Origin: Septoria linicola
Taxonomy: Eukaryota; Ascomycota; Dothideomycetes; Mycosphaerellales; Mycosphaerellaceae
DNA: 64,000 nt
NCBI GenBank assembly: GCA_024114885.1
Contig: CP099421.1
Coordinates: 2,728,001-2,792,000, forward strand
Direction of reading: 5' to 3'
Shown here: piece after piece, positions 32,616-43,483 of the stretch
Numbering within the stretch: the first letter of the stretch is position 1
Layout: each line of letters starts with the position of its first letter
The notes under the pieces: generated by a model
Database searches by the model: none
What the model saw: only the letters and a program-made list of their open reading frames with translations
What the model was told of the DNA's origin: nothing
Program-made: the position numbers and the translations under genes

Positions 32616-33065
32616 ATGACACGCATTGTACAGAAAAGCATCACACTCCAGACTGGCCAAACAACAGAAGCCTACCTGGAAGCTATAGTCCAATCCTGGG
32701 CCGATGCTGCCAATGCCCGCGACTTCAGTCCTGCTTCACCTCTCTGGCAACACAGAGCACACTTCTATCAGCACATCATCGCAGCTTCCGGCAAGACATC
32801 GAATCTGTCTGAAATGCGTGAGAACTGGGACTACATTGCTCATGTACACAAACACTACACGATCCGAATGGTTGACATGTACAACCACATCAACACCGAT
32901 TCCAGAGGCATGGTGGCCCAGGTCATGACAAACACTGTGCTCGAGGGAGTCCCGCTTGGTGTCGAAAGGCGCAATGTTACGATGATCACTTTCCGGTTGG
33001 TCGAGGGAGTCTGGCTGGGTGTTTTCGAGCAGACTCTGCCTGGACTGGATTCATCTGGTCCGTGA
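32616..33065 (+). CDS. SnoaL/NTF2-like protein
   Basis: A 149-residue single-exon protein. The upstream in-frame codons begin with a non-ATG codon, so the ATG at 32616 is taken as the start. The pattern (N-terminal helix with Y-L-E-A-I-V-Q-S-W-A-D-A-x-N-A-R-D, H-R-A-x-F, then three to four beta strands ending R-N-V-T-M-I-T-F-R-L-V-E-G-V-W) matches the NTF2-like/SnoaL fold common in fungi. Such proteins may be small enzymes or ligand binders. No catalytic residue set can be assigned and there is no secretion signal. Confidence 0.65.
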   Translation: MTRIVQKSITLQTGQTTEAYLEAIVQSWADAANARDFSPASPLWQHRAHFYQHIIAASGKTSNLSEMRENWDYIAHVHKHYTIRMVDMYNHINTDSRGMVAQVMTNTVLEGVPLGVERRNVTMITFRLVEGVWLGVFEQTLPGLDSSGP

Positions 33066-33956
33066 CCTTTCACCGTCTGCGATGAACTACGCAGTACTTG
33101 CACTGAGAACACAGAATTGTTGACACTTTGTCGCGAATGCGAGACCCGATACTCTCGGGCTCGGCATTGTCGATCTTTCTTGGGATTTGGTTCATCATCA
33201 CGAACCACACTCACCGGTCTGAGGCATTGATGAAAGGCGATCACACCGCACGCAGACACTGCGGCGGTCAGATGCAGCGTCACGGGATGCCACCATGCGA
33301 AGGTTCTTCCGTCTCTGCCTCTGCTTGAGACTATGGTTACCACCATTTGCCAAGCAATCTGCGTGACACTGAAGCCCGAAGGATGCGGCGAAGCACTGCG
33401 CCTCTGCACGATGGGAGATCAACCCAAGACTTTGATGAACATCATGAGCTTTAGACACTTGCATCAGGAGGAGCTCGCCAAGTTTACTTCGCTCTCATTC
33501 AAAAGCTGCGCCTCGCTGTACTGCGACAGACAAGAACTTATTGATCCTCCGGCAGTTTTTAACCGTCACCAATTGGCCAAGAATCCAATGTCCTTGGGTG
33601 TGCATGCCACTCCTGCCGAAAGACCAATGCAAACCACTTTGAGCCGTACGCTTTAACCTAAACAGTGGATCTCTCTGCAACATCTATGCGGCTCTGTGGC
33701 ACGCGTGGTCACCGTCATTACTCGATCAGGAATCCTCAAGTTCATCATCATTGGCCGCGGCTTGACTTCGAAGGATTGGTACAGTTTCATGCTGTTCGTA
33801 TTGCATAACAAGCGCGAAGATCTTCCAGGCAACCACAGTGCATCTCCTCTGTGATGCTTTCACAGCCACTTTGGCATCTGTATATGCTCTGGTTCTGCCT
33901 GAGCTCCCAGATAGCTCGACTGATACTTTTCGTGGATCGAGCATTATTACAACACT
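33066..33956. other. Intergenic, nothing assigned
   Basis: A stretch of 890 bp upstream of the ABC transporter. A 107-codon frame at 33333-33656 (+) has no recognisable features. It should contain the transporter promoter; no motif singled out. Confidence 0.4.
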
Positions 33957-36900
33957 ATGCAGGTCTCTGGATTCTTCGATCAGACATGGACACTCACTAA
34001 GAAAGATCTGTTGCTCATCGCTCGAAGACGATGGCTGAGCACATTTATTCGCGCCGTTGCATTCCCTATTGTGCTCACGGTCATTCTCGCCTCTGTCAAG
34101 AACTGGATACACAATGATGGAGGGTATGGCATTGGAGTCCCAACGCCAATTCGACCTCTGCCGGAGGCTTTTCAGGCTGTAGGCGATACCAGGAAGAACT
34201 TTGTCATTGTGGACAGAGGTCTACCAGGAGATGGTGTTCGAAATGTCATCAACCAACTTCGCGATATGGCAGAGCAAGGTGGTCGCACGGTACGAGTTGT
34301 CCAAAGCAACAATCAAATCTCGAGTGTCTGTCCGAGTTCCAGCAAAGGCGTTACGAATTGCTTCGCAGCTGTAGACTTTTGGTCTTCCCCCGATTCAGGT
34401 TTTCGAGAGCTCTACAATTACACCATTACTTTGGACTCTGTCATCAGTGGCGCAAAAGTAGACAGAGATGACAACAGTGTTCAGCTCTATCTGCTCCCTC
34501 TGCAGCGCGAGATCGACTCCTTGATTGCAAGCGAGCTGGTTGGATCTGGGTCGAGCGCGGCAGCACTTCCAGGAACCATCTTGAACTACCCATACACAAC
34601 TCAAACACAAGCAGAGGTGGATTTTGAGGATAGCAAGTTCTTCGGGCTTCTAGTCACACAAGCTATTGCCTTTGCACTTTTCATCGGAATGGCCGGCATT
34701 GCCTATCATCTCACTGGACACGTTGTGCGGCAACGAGAGGAAGGCATGCTGCAGTTGATCGATGCGCAATGGTCAGGCAGCAAGTCGCGTTATGCCAGTC
34801 TAGTGTCGCGCATGCTCGCCACATCGTTGGCTTTCAACATGGTTTATATGCCCGCTTGGATCATTTGTGGGGTGGTCGTCGGCGAGATCATCTACCCTGC
34901 GTCAAATACTGGCTGGTTCGTGCTCCTGTACTTCATGGCCGGACTTTCAATGACCAGCTTCTCCATCTTGGCCAGCTCACTGTTCAGACGACAACAGCTC
35001 TCGGCGATCAGTGCTATCGTGGCAGCAATCGTGTTTGCTATAGTGGCACAATTCACTCAATCTGGCCAAAAGTCTACTTCTACAGCTGCTGCCTTAGCCA
35101 CTGGGCTGTTGTTTCCTCCTAGCACTTTTGTGTACTTTCTGGTGTCTGCTGCAGTATCCGAAATATTCAGCCTGCCTCTCCAGGCTGACTTCCAGTTGCC
35201 AGTGATATTGAATGGCCTTCTCGATATCACGATTTGGTCGCTCACACCTGCACACTTCCTAGGATTCTTTGCCTTCCAGATTATCCTCTATCCAATTCTG
35301 GCCATCATGATCGAGCGCTTCCTATGGGGTAGCTCGTTCAAAGGACGGCACTGCAGATCTGAGGACGAGATGCAAGGCAACAGTCTGCGCATCAAGAATT
35401 TCACCAAGAAGTACAATAAGGCGGTCAAGAAGAGTGATCGAACACTTGCGGTTGACAAACTGTCTCTGGACTTGTACGCCGGCTCCATCACTGTGCTTTT
35501 GGGTGCAAATGGTAGCGGCAAATCCACGACCATGAATTGTATAGCTGGACTCGAGAGTATCACAGATGGTGAGATCGAGATCGATGGGAGTGGTGGCATC
35601 GGTCTTTGCCCCCAGAAGAATGTAATGTGGCATGATATGACTGTGGAAGAACATGTGGCATTCTTCCAGAAATTGAAGAACCCATCACTGTCGCGAGCGC
35701 AGAATAACGAGGAGGTCAAGCGACTCATCGAAGGATGCGATCTCAGGAAGAAGACAAAAGCGAAGTCCAAGACGTTGTCTGGAGGTCAACAGAGAAAGCT
35801 GCAGCTAGCGATGATGCTGGCAGGTGGCAGTCAAGTATGCTGCATTGATGAAGCTAGCTCAGGCATAGATCCGCTGGCACGTCGGAGGATTTGGGAAATC
35901 TTATTGCGCGAGCGAGGCTACAGAACCATGCTCCTGACTACACACTTCCTGGACGAGAGTGAGGTGCTCGCGGACCATATTGCGCTTCTTTCGAAGGGCA
36001 ATTTGCGTGCAGAGGGCACTGTGGCCTCGCTAAAGAGCTCTCTTGGTGGTGGCTTCTTGGTAACGGTTCCTGGTAGCAACCTCAGCCCTAAGGATATCCC
36101 AGCGAGCGTCACTGTACACCAAGAAGCGGACGCCACTGTCTTTACTGCCCCCGACAGTGCATCGCTGGCCACTCTGCTCGAGATCCTAGATCGAAGCGGC
36201 AGCACAAACTACAAAGTTGAAGGACCGAGTGTCGAGAAGATCTTCTTGCAGCTCGCTGACGAAATGCAACAAAAGGAGCAACAAGGGTACATCAATCTGA
36301 AGAAGGCCAGCGTGGCGAGCGATGCAACAGCTGTGCATTCTTCAATGTCGCTACATGCAGGAAAGCCCTGTGGGCCAACCAAGCAGACCTGGGCTCTCTT
36401 CCGGAAACGTATCACCATCCTCAAGCATAACTTCATGCCGTACGTGGCATCTCTATTCGTGCCACTGGTCGTTGCCGCGCTGGTCATCCGCTTTCTGCTG
36501 AATGTGTCCTCATTTGGACTGCAGTGCAGGGATCCAGATTTCATAAATCAAGGCTTCCTCGTACCATCAACACTATATCCTCAGACCATCGCCAGAAGTT
36601 TGGTCTACGGTCCGTCAAGTGCCATTGATGCACAGCAGCTGAGTGATCTGGTACCCACCGGCCAGTTCTGTTACCCCAATTCACGATCGTGTACCGGTGA
36701 AAGTTTCTCTGCATCCAACTGGACGGAAGCGACCATCGTGAACTCTCTGAACGACTTCAATCAACGTATTGATGACTCTGCTAACGCGCAACGCTACGGC
36801 ATCGGCGGCTTTTTCCTCACGCCGGACACTCCGCCTGTCATGGCCTGGAATTCTGATAATTGGGGTCCTCAATCTGCTTGGAACTTGCTTGCGGTGATGG

Positions 36901-38857
36901 ACATGAGTCTGACGAACGCCTCAATCGCAGTCTCTTACAACACTTTCGCGCAGGGCTACGCGCCTAGAGACTTCTATCAAAGTCTCGTGGCTGTGTTCAC
37001 GACTCTAGGATTTGTTCTCTTTCCGGGCTTGTTTGCGATTTACCCGACACGTGAGCGCCTGCAGAAGGTCAGAGCGATGCATTACTCTAATGGCATCATG
37101 AGCGGGCCACTCTGGACCGCTTATGCGCTCTTCGACTTCTGCTTCCTGCTACTCATCGCCATACTCGTGACCGTGATCTGGTTTACGAACAGCTACAACT
37201 GGTACGGACTAGGGTACATGTTTGTGTAAGTTCTCCCATCGCAGCGCTCACCATCGGCTCCGCTAATTGCCACAATAGTGTCTTTCTCTTTTACGGCATG
37301 GCAGCGACTGCATACTCCTACGTGGTCTCCCTGTTTGCAACATCTCAACTTGCTGCCATCGCAATGACTTGTATCTTGCAGGCCGTGATTGCTATGCTGT
37401 TCTTCGTCGCCTGCTTCTTGACTGTTGATATGGCAGACCTCAGCCAGATATACAGCCAGATGGAGATTCTTTTCTGGACCATCGGTCTCATCTGCCCAGC
37501 TGTGAGCCTCATGAGAGGTCTTATGGTCGTCCTCAACGTATATGGAATTTCATGCAATGGCGCATCGCTGTCCTCAAATCCTGGTGGCATTACCTTGTTC
37601 GGTGGGCCGATCCTCTATTTGGTACTACAATTCTTCTTCCTGGTGGCATTCCTGATCTTTTGGGAATCAGGGCGTAGTCTTGAAGCGTTCGGCATACGTA
37701 TTGGCTCTTCTCGCAAGACTCAACCAAAAGACAGCGAGAAGGAGATTGGCTCTGATTCGGACGCAGCTGAAGACATCTCCCGCCTGACATCAGCGAACGA
37801 CGGTCTTCGTGTGCAGCACATCTCCAAGACTTTCAAGCGGAATCAAGCAATCGACGACGTGAGCTTCGGAATCCTACCTTCAGAGAAGTTCGCACTCCTT
37901 GGACCAAATGGTGCCGGCAAATCGACCATGATCTCGCTGATCCGAGGCGACTTGGCACCCGACTCCTTGGCTGGTCGATCAGAGATTCACATCTCAGGCG
38001 ACAGTCTCAAGCACACACCTGTAGCAGCGAAGCAACACCTTGGCGTATGCCCTCAGTTCGATGCTGTCGACTCCATGACTCTGAAAGAACATCTCGAGTT
38101 CTACGCTCGGGCTCGTGGTGTCACGGGAAAGCAAAGGGACGAAAACATCCACGAGATTGTCACACGCCTCGGTCTCACTGATCACACAAATAAGCTCGTC
38201 AAGAAGCTTTCTGGCGGAACGAAACGAAAATTATCTCTCGGCATCGCACTCATCGCCAACCCATCCGTGCTCCTGCTCGACGAACCTTCTTCGGGCATGG
38301 ACGCTGCAGCTAAACGAGCACTCTGGGCGACTCTTGCCGCCATCTCCGCTGGTCGCTGTCTCCTCATCACAACCCACAGCATGGAAGAAGCCGACGCACT
38401 ATGCGATCGCGCAGGCATCATGGCTGGACAAATGCTTGCTTTGGGAACCATCTCCGGTCTACACGAGCGATTTGGCGACAAGATCTACATCCAGCTCGTG
38501 CACAAGGAAGCTCCACGCTCTTCGCTCAAGGATGTCGAAGGTCTGTGGGCTTGGGTACGCCGGACTTTCCTCGTCGCGGAGACAGAACGCTCGGTTGGAG
38601 GACAGGTACGTTTTGCTGTACCTGTAAATCGAGACAACTCGGCGTCGCCAGATCTGCTGGACGGTAGCAGCATTGGGAATTTGTACAGAGCTATCGAGAC
38701 CGCCAAAGAAGAGATGGGGATTCGAGATTATAGTGTCACGCACGCAACGCTTGATCAGATCTTCTTGAATGTTGCGTCCAAGCATGGCGTCGATGAAGAG
38801 AACTCGCATGCTCCGGAGCTAAATGGTCTGGTGAGCAGAATACTCAAGCGATGGTAG
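33957..38857 (+). CDS. Full-size ABCA-type ABC transporter
   Basis: Integral membrane ATP-driven transporter of subfamily A (lipid or sterol-like cargo in the family; substrate unknown here). Two exons, 33957-37225 and 37279-38857, with a 53-bp intron in phase; 1615 residues. Topology: TM1, a large extracytoplasmic loop (about 45-220) typical of ABCA, TM2-6, NBD1, then a second such half. NBD1: Walker A G-A-N-G-S-G-K-S-T near 515, signature L-S-G-G-Q-Q near 607, Walker B C-C-I-D-E. NBD2: Walker A G-P-N-G-A-G-K-S-T near 1297, signature L-S-G-G-T-K near 1400, Walker B L-L-L-D-E, H-loop T-T-H-S. Both nucleotide sites look competent, though the hydrophobic stretch before the first Walker B Asp is weak (Cys-Cys-Ile). 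Confidence 0.95.
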
Positions 38858-38967
38858 AGATCGATAGCTGCAGAGTAGTACTTGATGTCTGATGACCATG
38901 AATACAATTCTGGGAAATTCCACAGACGACAAAGTGATATCATCATACACCGAACGACTGTGATCGA

Positions 38968-41386
38968 TCAATACCCAGGAAACGGCTGTGCAGACTGCGC
39001 TCTATGCTTCTTCCTCCGATCATGTCCAGGTGAATGATAGCCTCCATGCTGCTGCCAATGCTGTTGAACATTATTCAACAACCCACTCACATCGCCTCCG
39101 CGTCCGCGACCAGGAGCAGGATGATGAGGCTGGCCAGGTCTTGGCGGTTGCGCAGGAGGACGGTGTTGTTGGAAGTGATGATGCTGATGCTGTCTTCCAG
39201 CCACATGATGCCCTCCACGACCACCGCGTACATGAGGTCTTCCTCTCCCCATCGGCGACGGACCAGGACCATGACGTCGAGAAGGTGGTGTTGCGTGTTG
39301 ACGGAGCGGCGAGCTATTTCTTCTCGGCGGCATAGGTGAGATCCTGCCGGTTGGCTGACTTGTTGAGCTGCTGTTATTGGTATTGCCCATCAGAGCACCT
39401 GCGATGCCGCCGACTGCGGCACCGAGCATTCCTCTACCGAGGGCTTCTTGGATTCGAGCGGGTGATGATGTACGACTTCCGCTTCCAGTGCCACTGCTGG
39501 GCATATCTAGTCGAATGCTCTGAGGTCTAGGTCTTTGTTGCTGCTGCGGCGGTCTCGTGCCGACTCCAGGCATACCGAGCGGTCTCCCACCTCCATGTCC
39601 ACAGTCATGCACGCCGTCTTTATGATGTCTCGATGCGCGCACACCTTCACGGGATAGTTTGCCTCGAAGTTCTTGTCTTTCAGACTCTTTCAAGCCTCGC
39701 CACCAGTTCTCGATGCTAGAGAATATCACCATGCGTCCCTCTGCGGCGTCCGAGGCCATGCCTCTTTGTGCAGGATGGTGGAAGACTCCAGCGACTATGC
39801 GTGCTGCGACACGGCGTGGATCGATTTTGTCGTCGTCCCAGGCATCGACGATTTGAGGGACAATCCAAGCTACGCTGTCCATTGCTGCTCGGCCACAGGG
39901 TTCATTCAGGACATTGCTAAAGTGGTCTTTGGAAAGCATGCTATGGGTGGGATCTGTGGCGTAGGGATCATTGAAGACGATATGTTGGGCGTTCTTGCTC
40001 GATTTGAGGACTGCGGAGGAGCCGCCTTCGACTTCTGCTTTGACTTGTCGGATGATGGGGAGGATGAATGGCGCGATTAAGCTGAAGACCCATATATTCA
40101 GCTGCTCGGAGATTTTGTCTAGCAGGTCTGGAAGGATTGGGATCTTGCTGATTGCGCTTGAGATGGTCTGCATGGTTTGGTCGTGGAATTCAAGGATAGG
40201 ATAGATCTGTTGCCGCAAGTTCTCCACTTGCCGTGTGAAAAGCGCAGGGTCTTTGGGAGATATCGACAGGTTCTGCATCTGCTGGGCTTGCGCATTTGCC
40301 GTTAGTTGATCGGCTTGTTGAGCTGGACTCTCCTTGCCGCCAAAAATGCCCTTGGGCAACTTCATTAGCAGGCTCTTCAGCGTGCTCGTGTCTTTCTTTT
40401 GGCAATCCGCGACGATGTCTCCTAGCTCTCCGATCTCGCTAGCTTCCATCTTATCCGTAAAGCCTCCCATAACCGAGTGAAGAAAGTCCACGCCTCCAAA
40501 TGTTCCGGTGGTAAGAGGGAAGACTGGCTGCCGTACGCCTTCGATTCTCATTTGCGTCCTGTCACCGACATGTGCAAAAATGTTCCTCTCTCCTAGCTCG
40601 ATCAATGCGAGCTCAGCATAGTTGCTGTGTGCCATGAAGTCCTCTAGACAGTGACAAGCTGTCCCTAGCAGTCTCAACGCCTCAAAGTAGTCCTCGTCGT
40701 TGTTGCTCCTCTTGTATCGTCTTCCACTCTCGATTGCATTCGTGAGGACGTCCTTGCACAGCCTCGAGCTCGTTGCAATGCCCGCATTCTCATTGGAGAC
40801 ATAATTCTTCATGCCAGTCCGAGGATCAATGCTCAGCTCCCTCCTCTTATTTACAGGCCCTCGCAATCGTCTGTCATACTGTCTCGCATCCTGCCCGTCA
40901 GCATAGCCACGAGGGTTGTCTATATGCTCTTCCGGCCTGTAGACGCCCAGCCTCTCCTTTGTCACCTCAAACTCTCCCGTACCGTAGCCGAAGCTCATAA
41001 AGCCCAGTATCCAGACTACTAGTACTACGGCTTCTGCGCTGACGAAGCGTACTGATGCTACATCCACCGCCTGACTGTAGTCACGGAGCCAGTTTCCAAA
41101 GTATAATCGGCTCACATCAAGCTTCGAGAACTTTTTAGAGCGGCCTAGAATGCCAGAGGAAAAGTTTCGGGCATTAGCTAATGTCAGGACAATGTCCATG
41201 ATGTCGCCTGATGACAATAGTGAGTATGAGGTCTGTAGGAATTCGGGAGGCCTTACCATGACGATAATTGACTCCTTCTATCGAGGAGATGGAGGCAATA
41301 TTGCCTGCGCCAAAGGCGTACGCTGGACGTGAAAGACATATCAGTAGTACTGCTAGTATCAGTAGACTCTGGCCATCCAGAGCCAT
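38968..41386 (-). CDS. het-C: HET-C heterokaryon incompatibility protein
   Basis: Family of Neurospora HET-C, a secreted or membrane-associated protein controlling vegetative (heterokaryon) incompatibility through allelic differences. Two exons, 41257-41386 and 38968-41207, with a 49-bp intron in phase; 789 residues. Signal peptide 1-24 ends at Ala-Tyr-Ala, followed by the highly conserved F-G-A-G-N-I-A-S-I-S segment that opens mature HET-C. The core has L-G-T-A-C-H-C-L-E-D-F-x-A-H-S-N-Y and F-G-G-V-D-F-L-H-S. The C-terminus (about 560-789) is low complexity: Gln-, Pro-, Gly-, Arg- and His-rich. It shares a divergent upstream region with PHS1 (about 700 bp). Allele specificity cannot be read from one sequence. 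Confidence 0.93.
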
Positions 41387-42087
41387 GTAATCTGTCCTCC
41401 TCTGCGGATGACTTCGGTGCGAGTGTCAACAAACTGAGAAAGTCTGGCAAGAGTACTTAGCTGCTGCGAATCTCTATAACATGCTTGTTACGCAGTGTGC
41501 ACCGCCTGAGTGTTGGCCGTGTGCTCCGCGGAAAAAAGGCATGGCTGTCGTCAATGGTCAAGGTCCCCATGCTTCTCATGTGGTAAGACGTGGCCAGCCA
41601 AGAAGTCGCGGAAAGCAAATCTTGCCAAGTTACGCTTTCATAGCTAACATAATGTCCACATCTCTGCGTCTGGTCACTGTCAATGCAAAGAAGTTCGCAG
41701 TAGTGTGATAAATCTGTTGTCGAGAGAGATGAATGCACCAACGGGGCTTCCATGAGATGTGATCCAGCCGAACCACGCTGAAAATACCATGGCTGCCCCA
41801 ACGTCCTTGGTCTGCCAGCACGAAGCCCTGAATGTTGATGGAGAGCACCACCATTAGCACCAGTACCATTTATCTCCATCACGCACGAGATGATGCTGAT
41901 CAATAATAACAACAATACACTCAGGTTTGTCTTTGGGTGAGAGCGAATCTCCTTTTGGTCAAGGCTGATGCTCGGCGGCCGGATCAAACGCCTCTTTTGA
42001 CCTCACGCCGAGAGGCCTGCCTAACAACCTGCGAGAAATCATGGAATCAAAATGTGACATCGAAGCACTCGAACATATCAAGGCGCC
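41387..42087. other. Divergent upstream region of het-C and PHS1
   Basis: About 700 bp with a 176-codon minus-strand open frame (41457-41987) that has no domain and looks accidental. Promoters of both flanking genes must lie here. Confidence 0.4.
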
Positions 42088-42808
42088 ATGACTACATCAC
42101 AAACGAAAGCAGTGAAAACCACTTCCTCCGTGCGGACAATTTACCTCACATCATACAACACAACCTTCGCCCTACTCTGGTCCTACATCCTCATCTCGAC
42201 CCTCACCCACGTCCACCACAATGGAATCTCAAGTACAAAACTGTTCTCCTCCCTCGAACCCTCAGCCCGCTGGATCCAGACGCTCTCCCTCTTGGACGTC
42301 CTCCACGCCGCTACGTCCCTCATCCCCGCCCCCTTCGGAAGCACCTTTACCCAAGTCGTCACCCGCGTAATCCAAGTCTGGCTCATCTGGTTCATGTTCC
42401 CCTCCACCACCACGACCGCAGCAAGGGGTTATGCTTTTCCAGCACTCCTGCTAGCATGGAGTACAGCCGACATGATCAGATATGCGTACCTCGCGTTGAA
42501 TTTGCACGGGAAAGCACCGAAGTGGTTGGTTTGGTTGCGGTATTCAATGTTCTACGCCTTGTATCCGGTGGGAATTGGAGCGGAGTGGTGGTTGATGTAT
42601 CGTGCTATAGAGTCAGCGGGCGAGAGTAGCATGTGGTTAAAGCGGGTGTTTTATTTTCTGCTGGCCTCGTATGTGCCTGGTAAGTGTCACATTCAGTCTT
42701 CTGATGCGTTGTGCGGGAACACTAACCTTGATGGCAGGTGCCTACAGTATGTTCACGTACATGATTAAGCAGAGAAGGAAGACTCTTGCAAAGTTGAGAC
42801 GGGAGTGA
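42088..42808 (+). CDS. PHS1: 3-hydroxyacyl-CoA dehydratase PHS1 (PTPLA/HACD)
   Basis: ER membrane enzyme that dehydrates 3-hydroxyacyl-CoA in very-long-chain fatty acid elongation. Two exons, 42088-42679 and 42738-42808, with a 58-bp intron in phase; 220 residues, usual length. Six hydrophobic segments. The family motifs W-S-x-x-D-x-I-R-Y-x-Y and L-R-Y-S-x-F-Y-x-L-Y-P-x-G-x-x-x-E are present, including the Tyr and Glu known as the catalytic pair in yeast Phs1. The short basic C-terminus (K-Q-R-R-K) fits ER retention. The start is the first ATG before the polar N-terminal segment. Confidence 0.93.
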
Positions 42809-43440
42809 GCAAAATCATTGCATCGCTTTACGAGCCTCGTCAAGTTGGTAGAGATCTTCCTGTCCACGTTAGGTCTACGACCAGTGATCAACTGCGCTAG
42901 CTCCTGTGTCGTTGTCACTTGAGGTTTGGAAGAGGAAGGCACCTAGTGTTGGCACCGGCGCCTTGGCCTGCCGCTTTGAAACAATGAATTTCTTCTTGCC
43001 TGCCTCTGGCTTATCGGTCAAGGTATCTCTACACACAAAGAGAGCTCATACGCCGTCAAAGTGTCGCTCCCTCAAAGATGAGGCTCATGTTATCCCACCG
43101 TAATGCATCTCAACACCTTTTACACTGGAAAGCCAACTCCGATCCTTGCCTCGTCCCGAGGGAACCATCCCTTTTGTTACAGAAGTCGCGCAGTCATGAT
43201 CAACTGCTCGTGTCGAATGCTCGTGTCAAAATCTCGTGATATGCCACATCTGCTCTGGTTGCTGTGCAGGATCTCCGTCTGCTTTGCCAGCACAGCCTGC
43301 GCTCGTGTCCAACATTGTGCTCCAGGGTCGCTCTTACGAACGACCTTTCCAACTTCGCCATACGACGAAGCCGGCAAACTCTGTCGTTACGCGGCTCGAC
43401 TCTTGGGCTTCAACATCGTGGCGCTGTGCTGCTTCGCCAT
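42800..43440 (-). pseudogene. Unidentified coding-like remnant
   Basis: On the minus strand, 43440 opens with an ATG and a Lys-rich start of 17 codons. A stop is followed in the same frame by about 60 open codons with natural composition (G-E-V-G-K-V-V-R-K-S-D-P-G). Further down (about 43025-42900) comes a segment containing K-K-K-F-I-V-S-K-R-Q-A-K-A-P-V-P-T-L-G, then in another frame E-L-A-Q-L-I-T-G-R-R-P-N-V. The pieces look like one gene but the splice phases do not fit, and it overlaps the last codons of PHS1. I do not recognise the family. It could be a degraded gene or an intact one whose introns I could not place. Confidence 0.3.
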
Positions 43441-43483
43441 GGTTTCCAGGTAGATTGCGGGTATCCTACATAGGTCACGTTGC

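Noticed and set aside
41457..41987. 176-codon minus-strand open frame between het-C and PHS1
   Set aside because: Upstream region of both genes, no domain, N-terminal hydrophobic patch without a proper signal-peptide layout.
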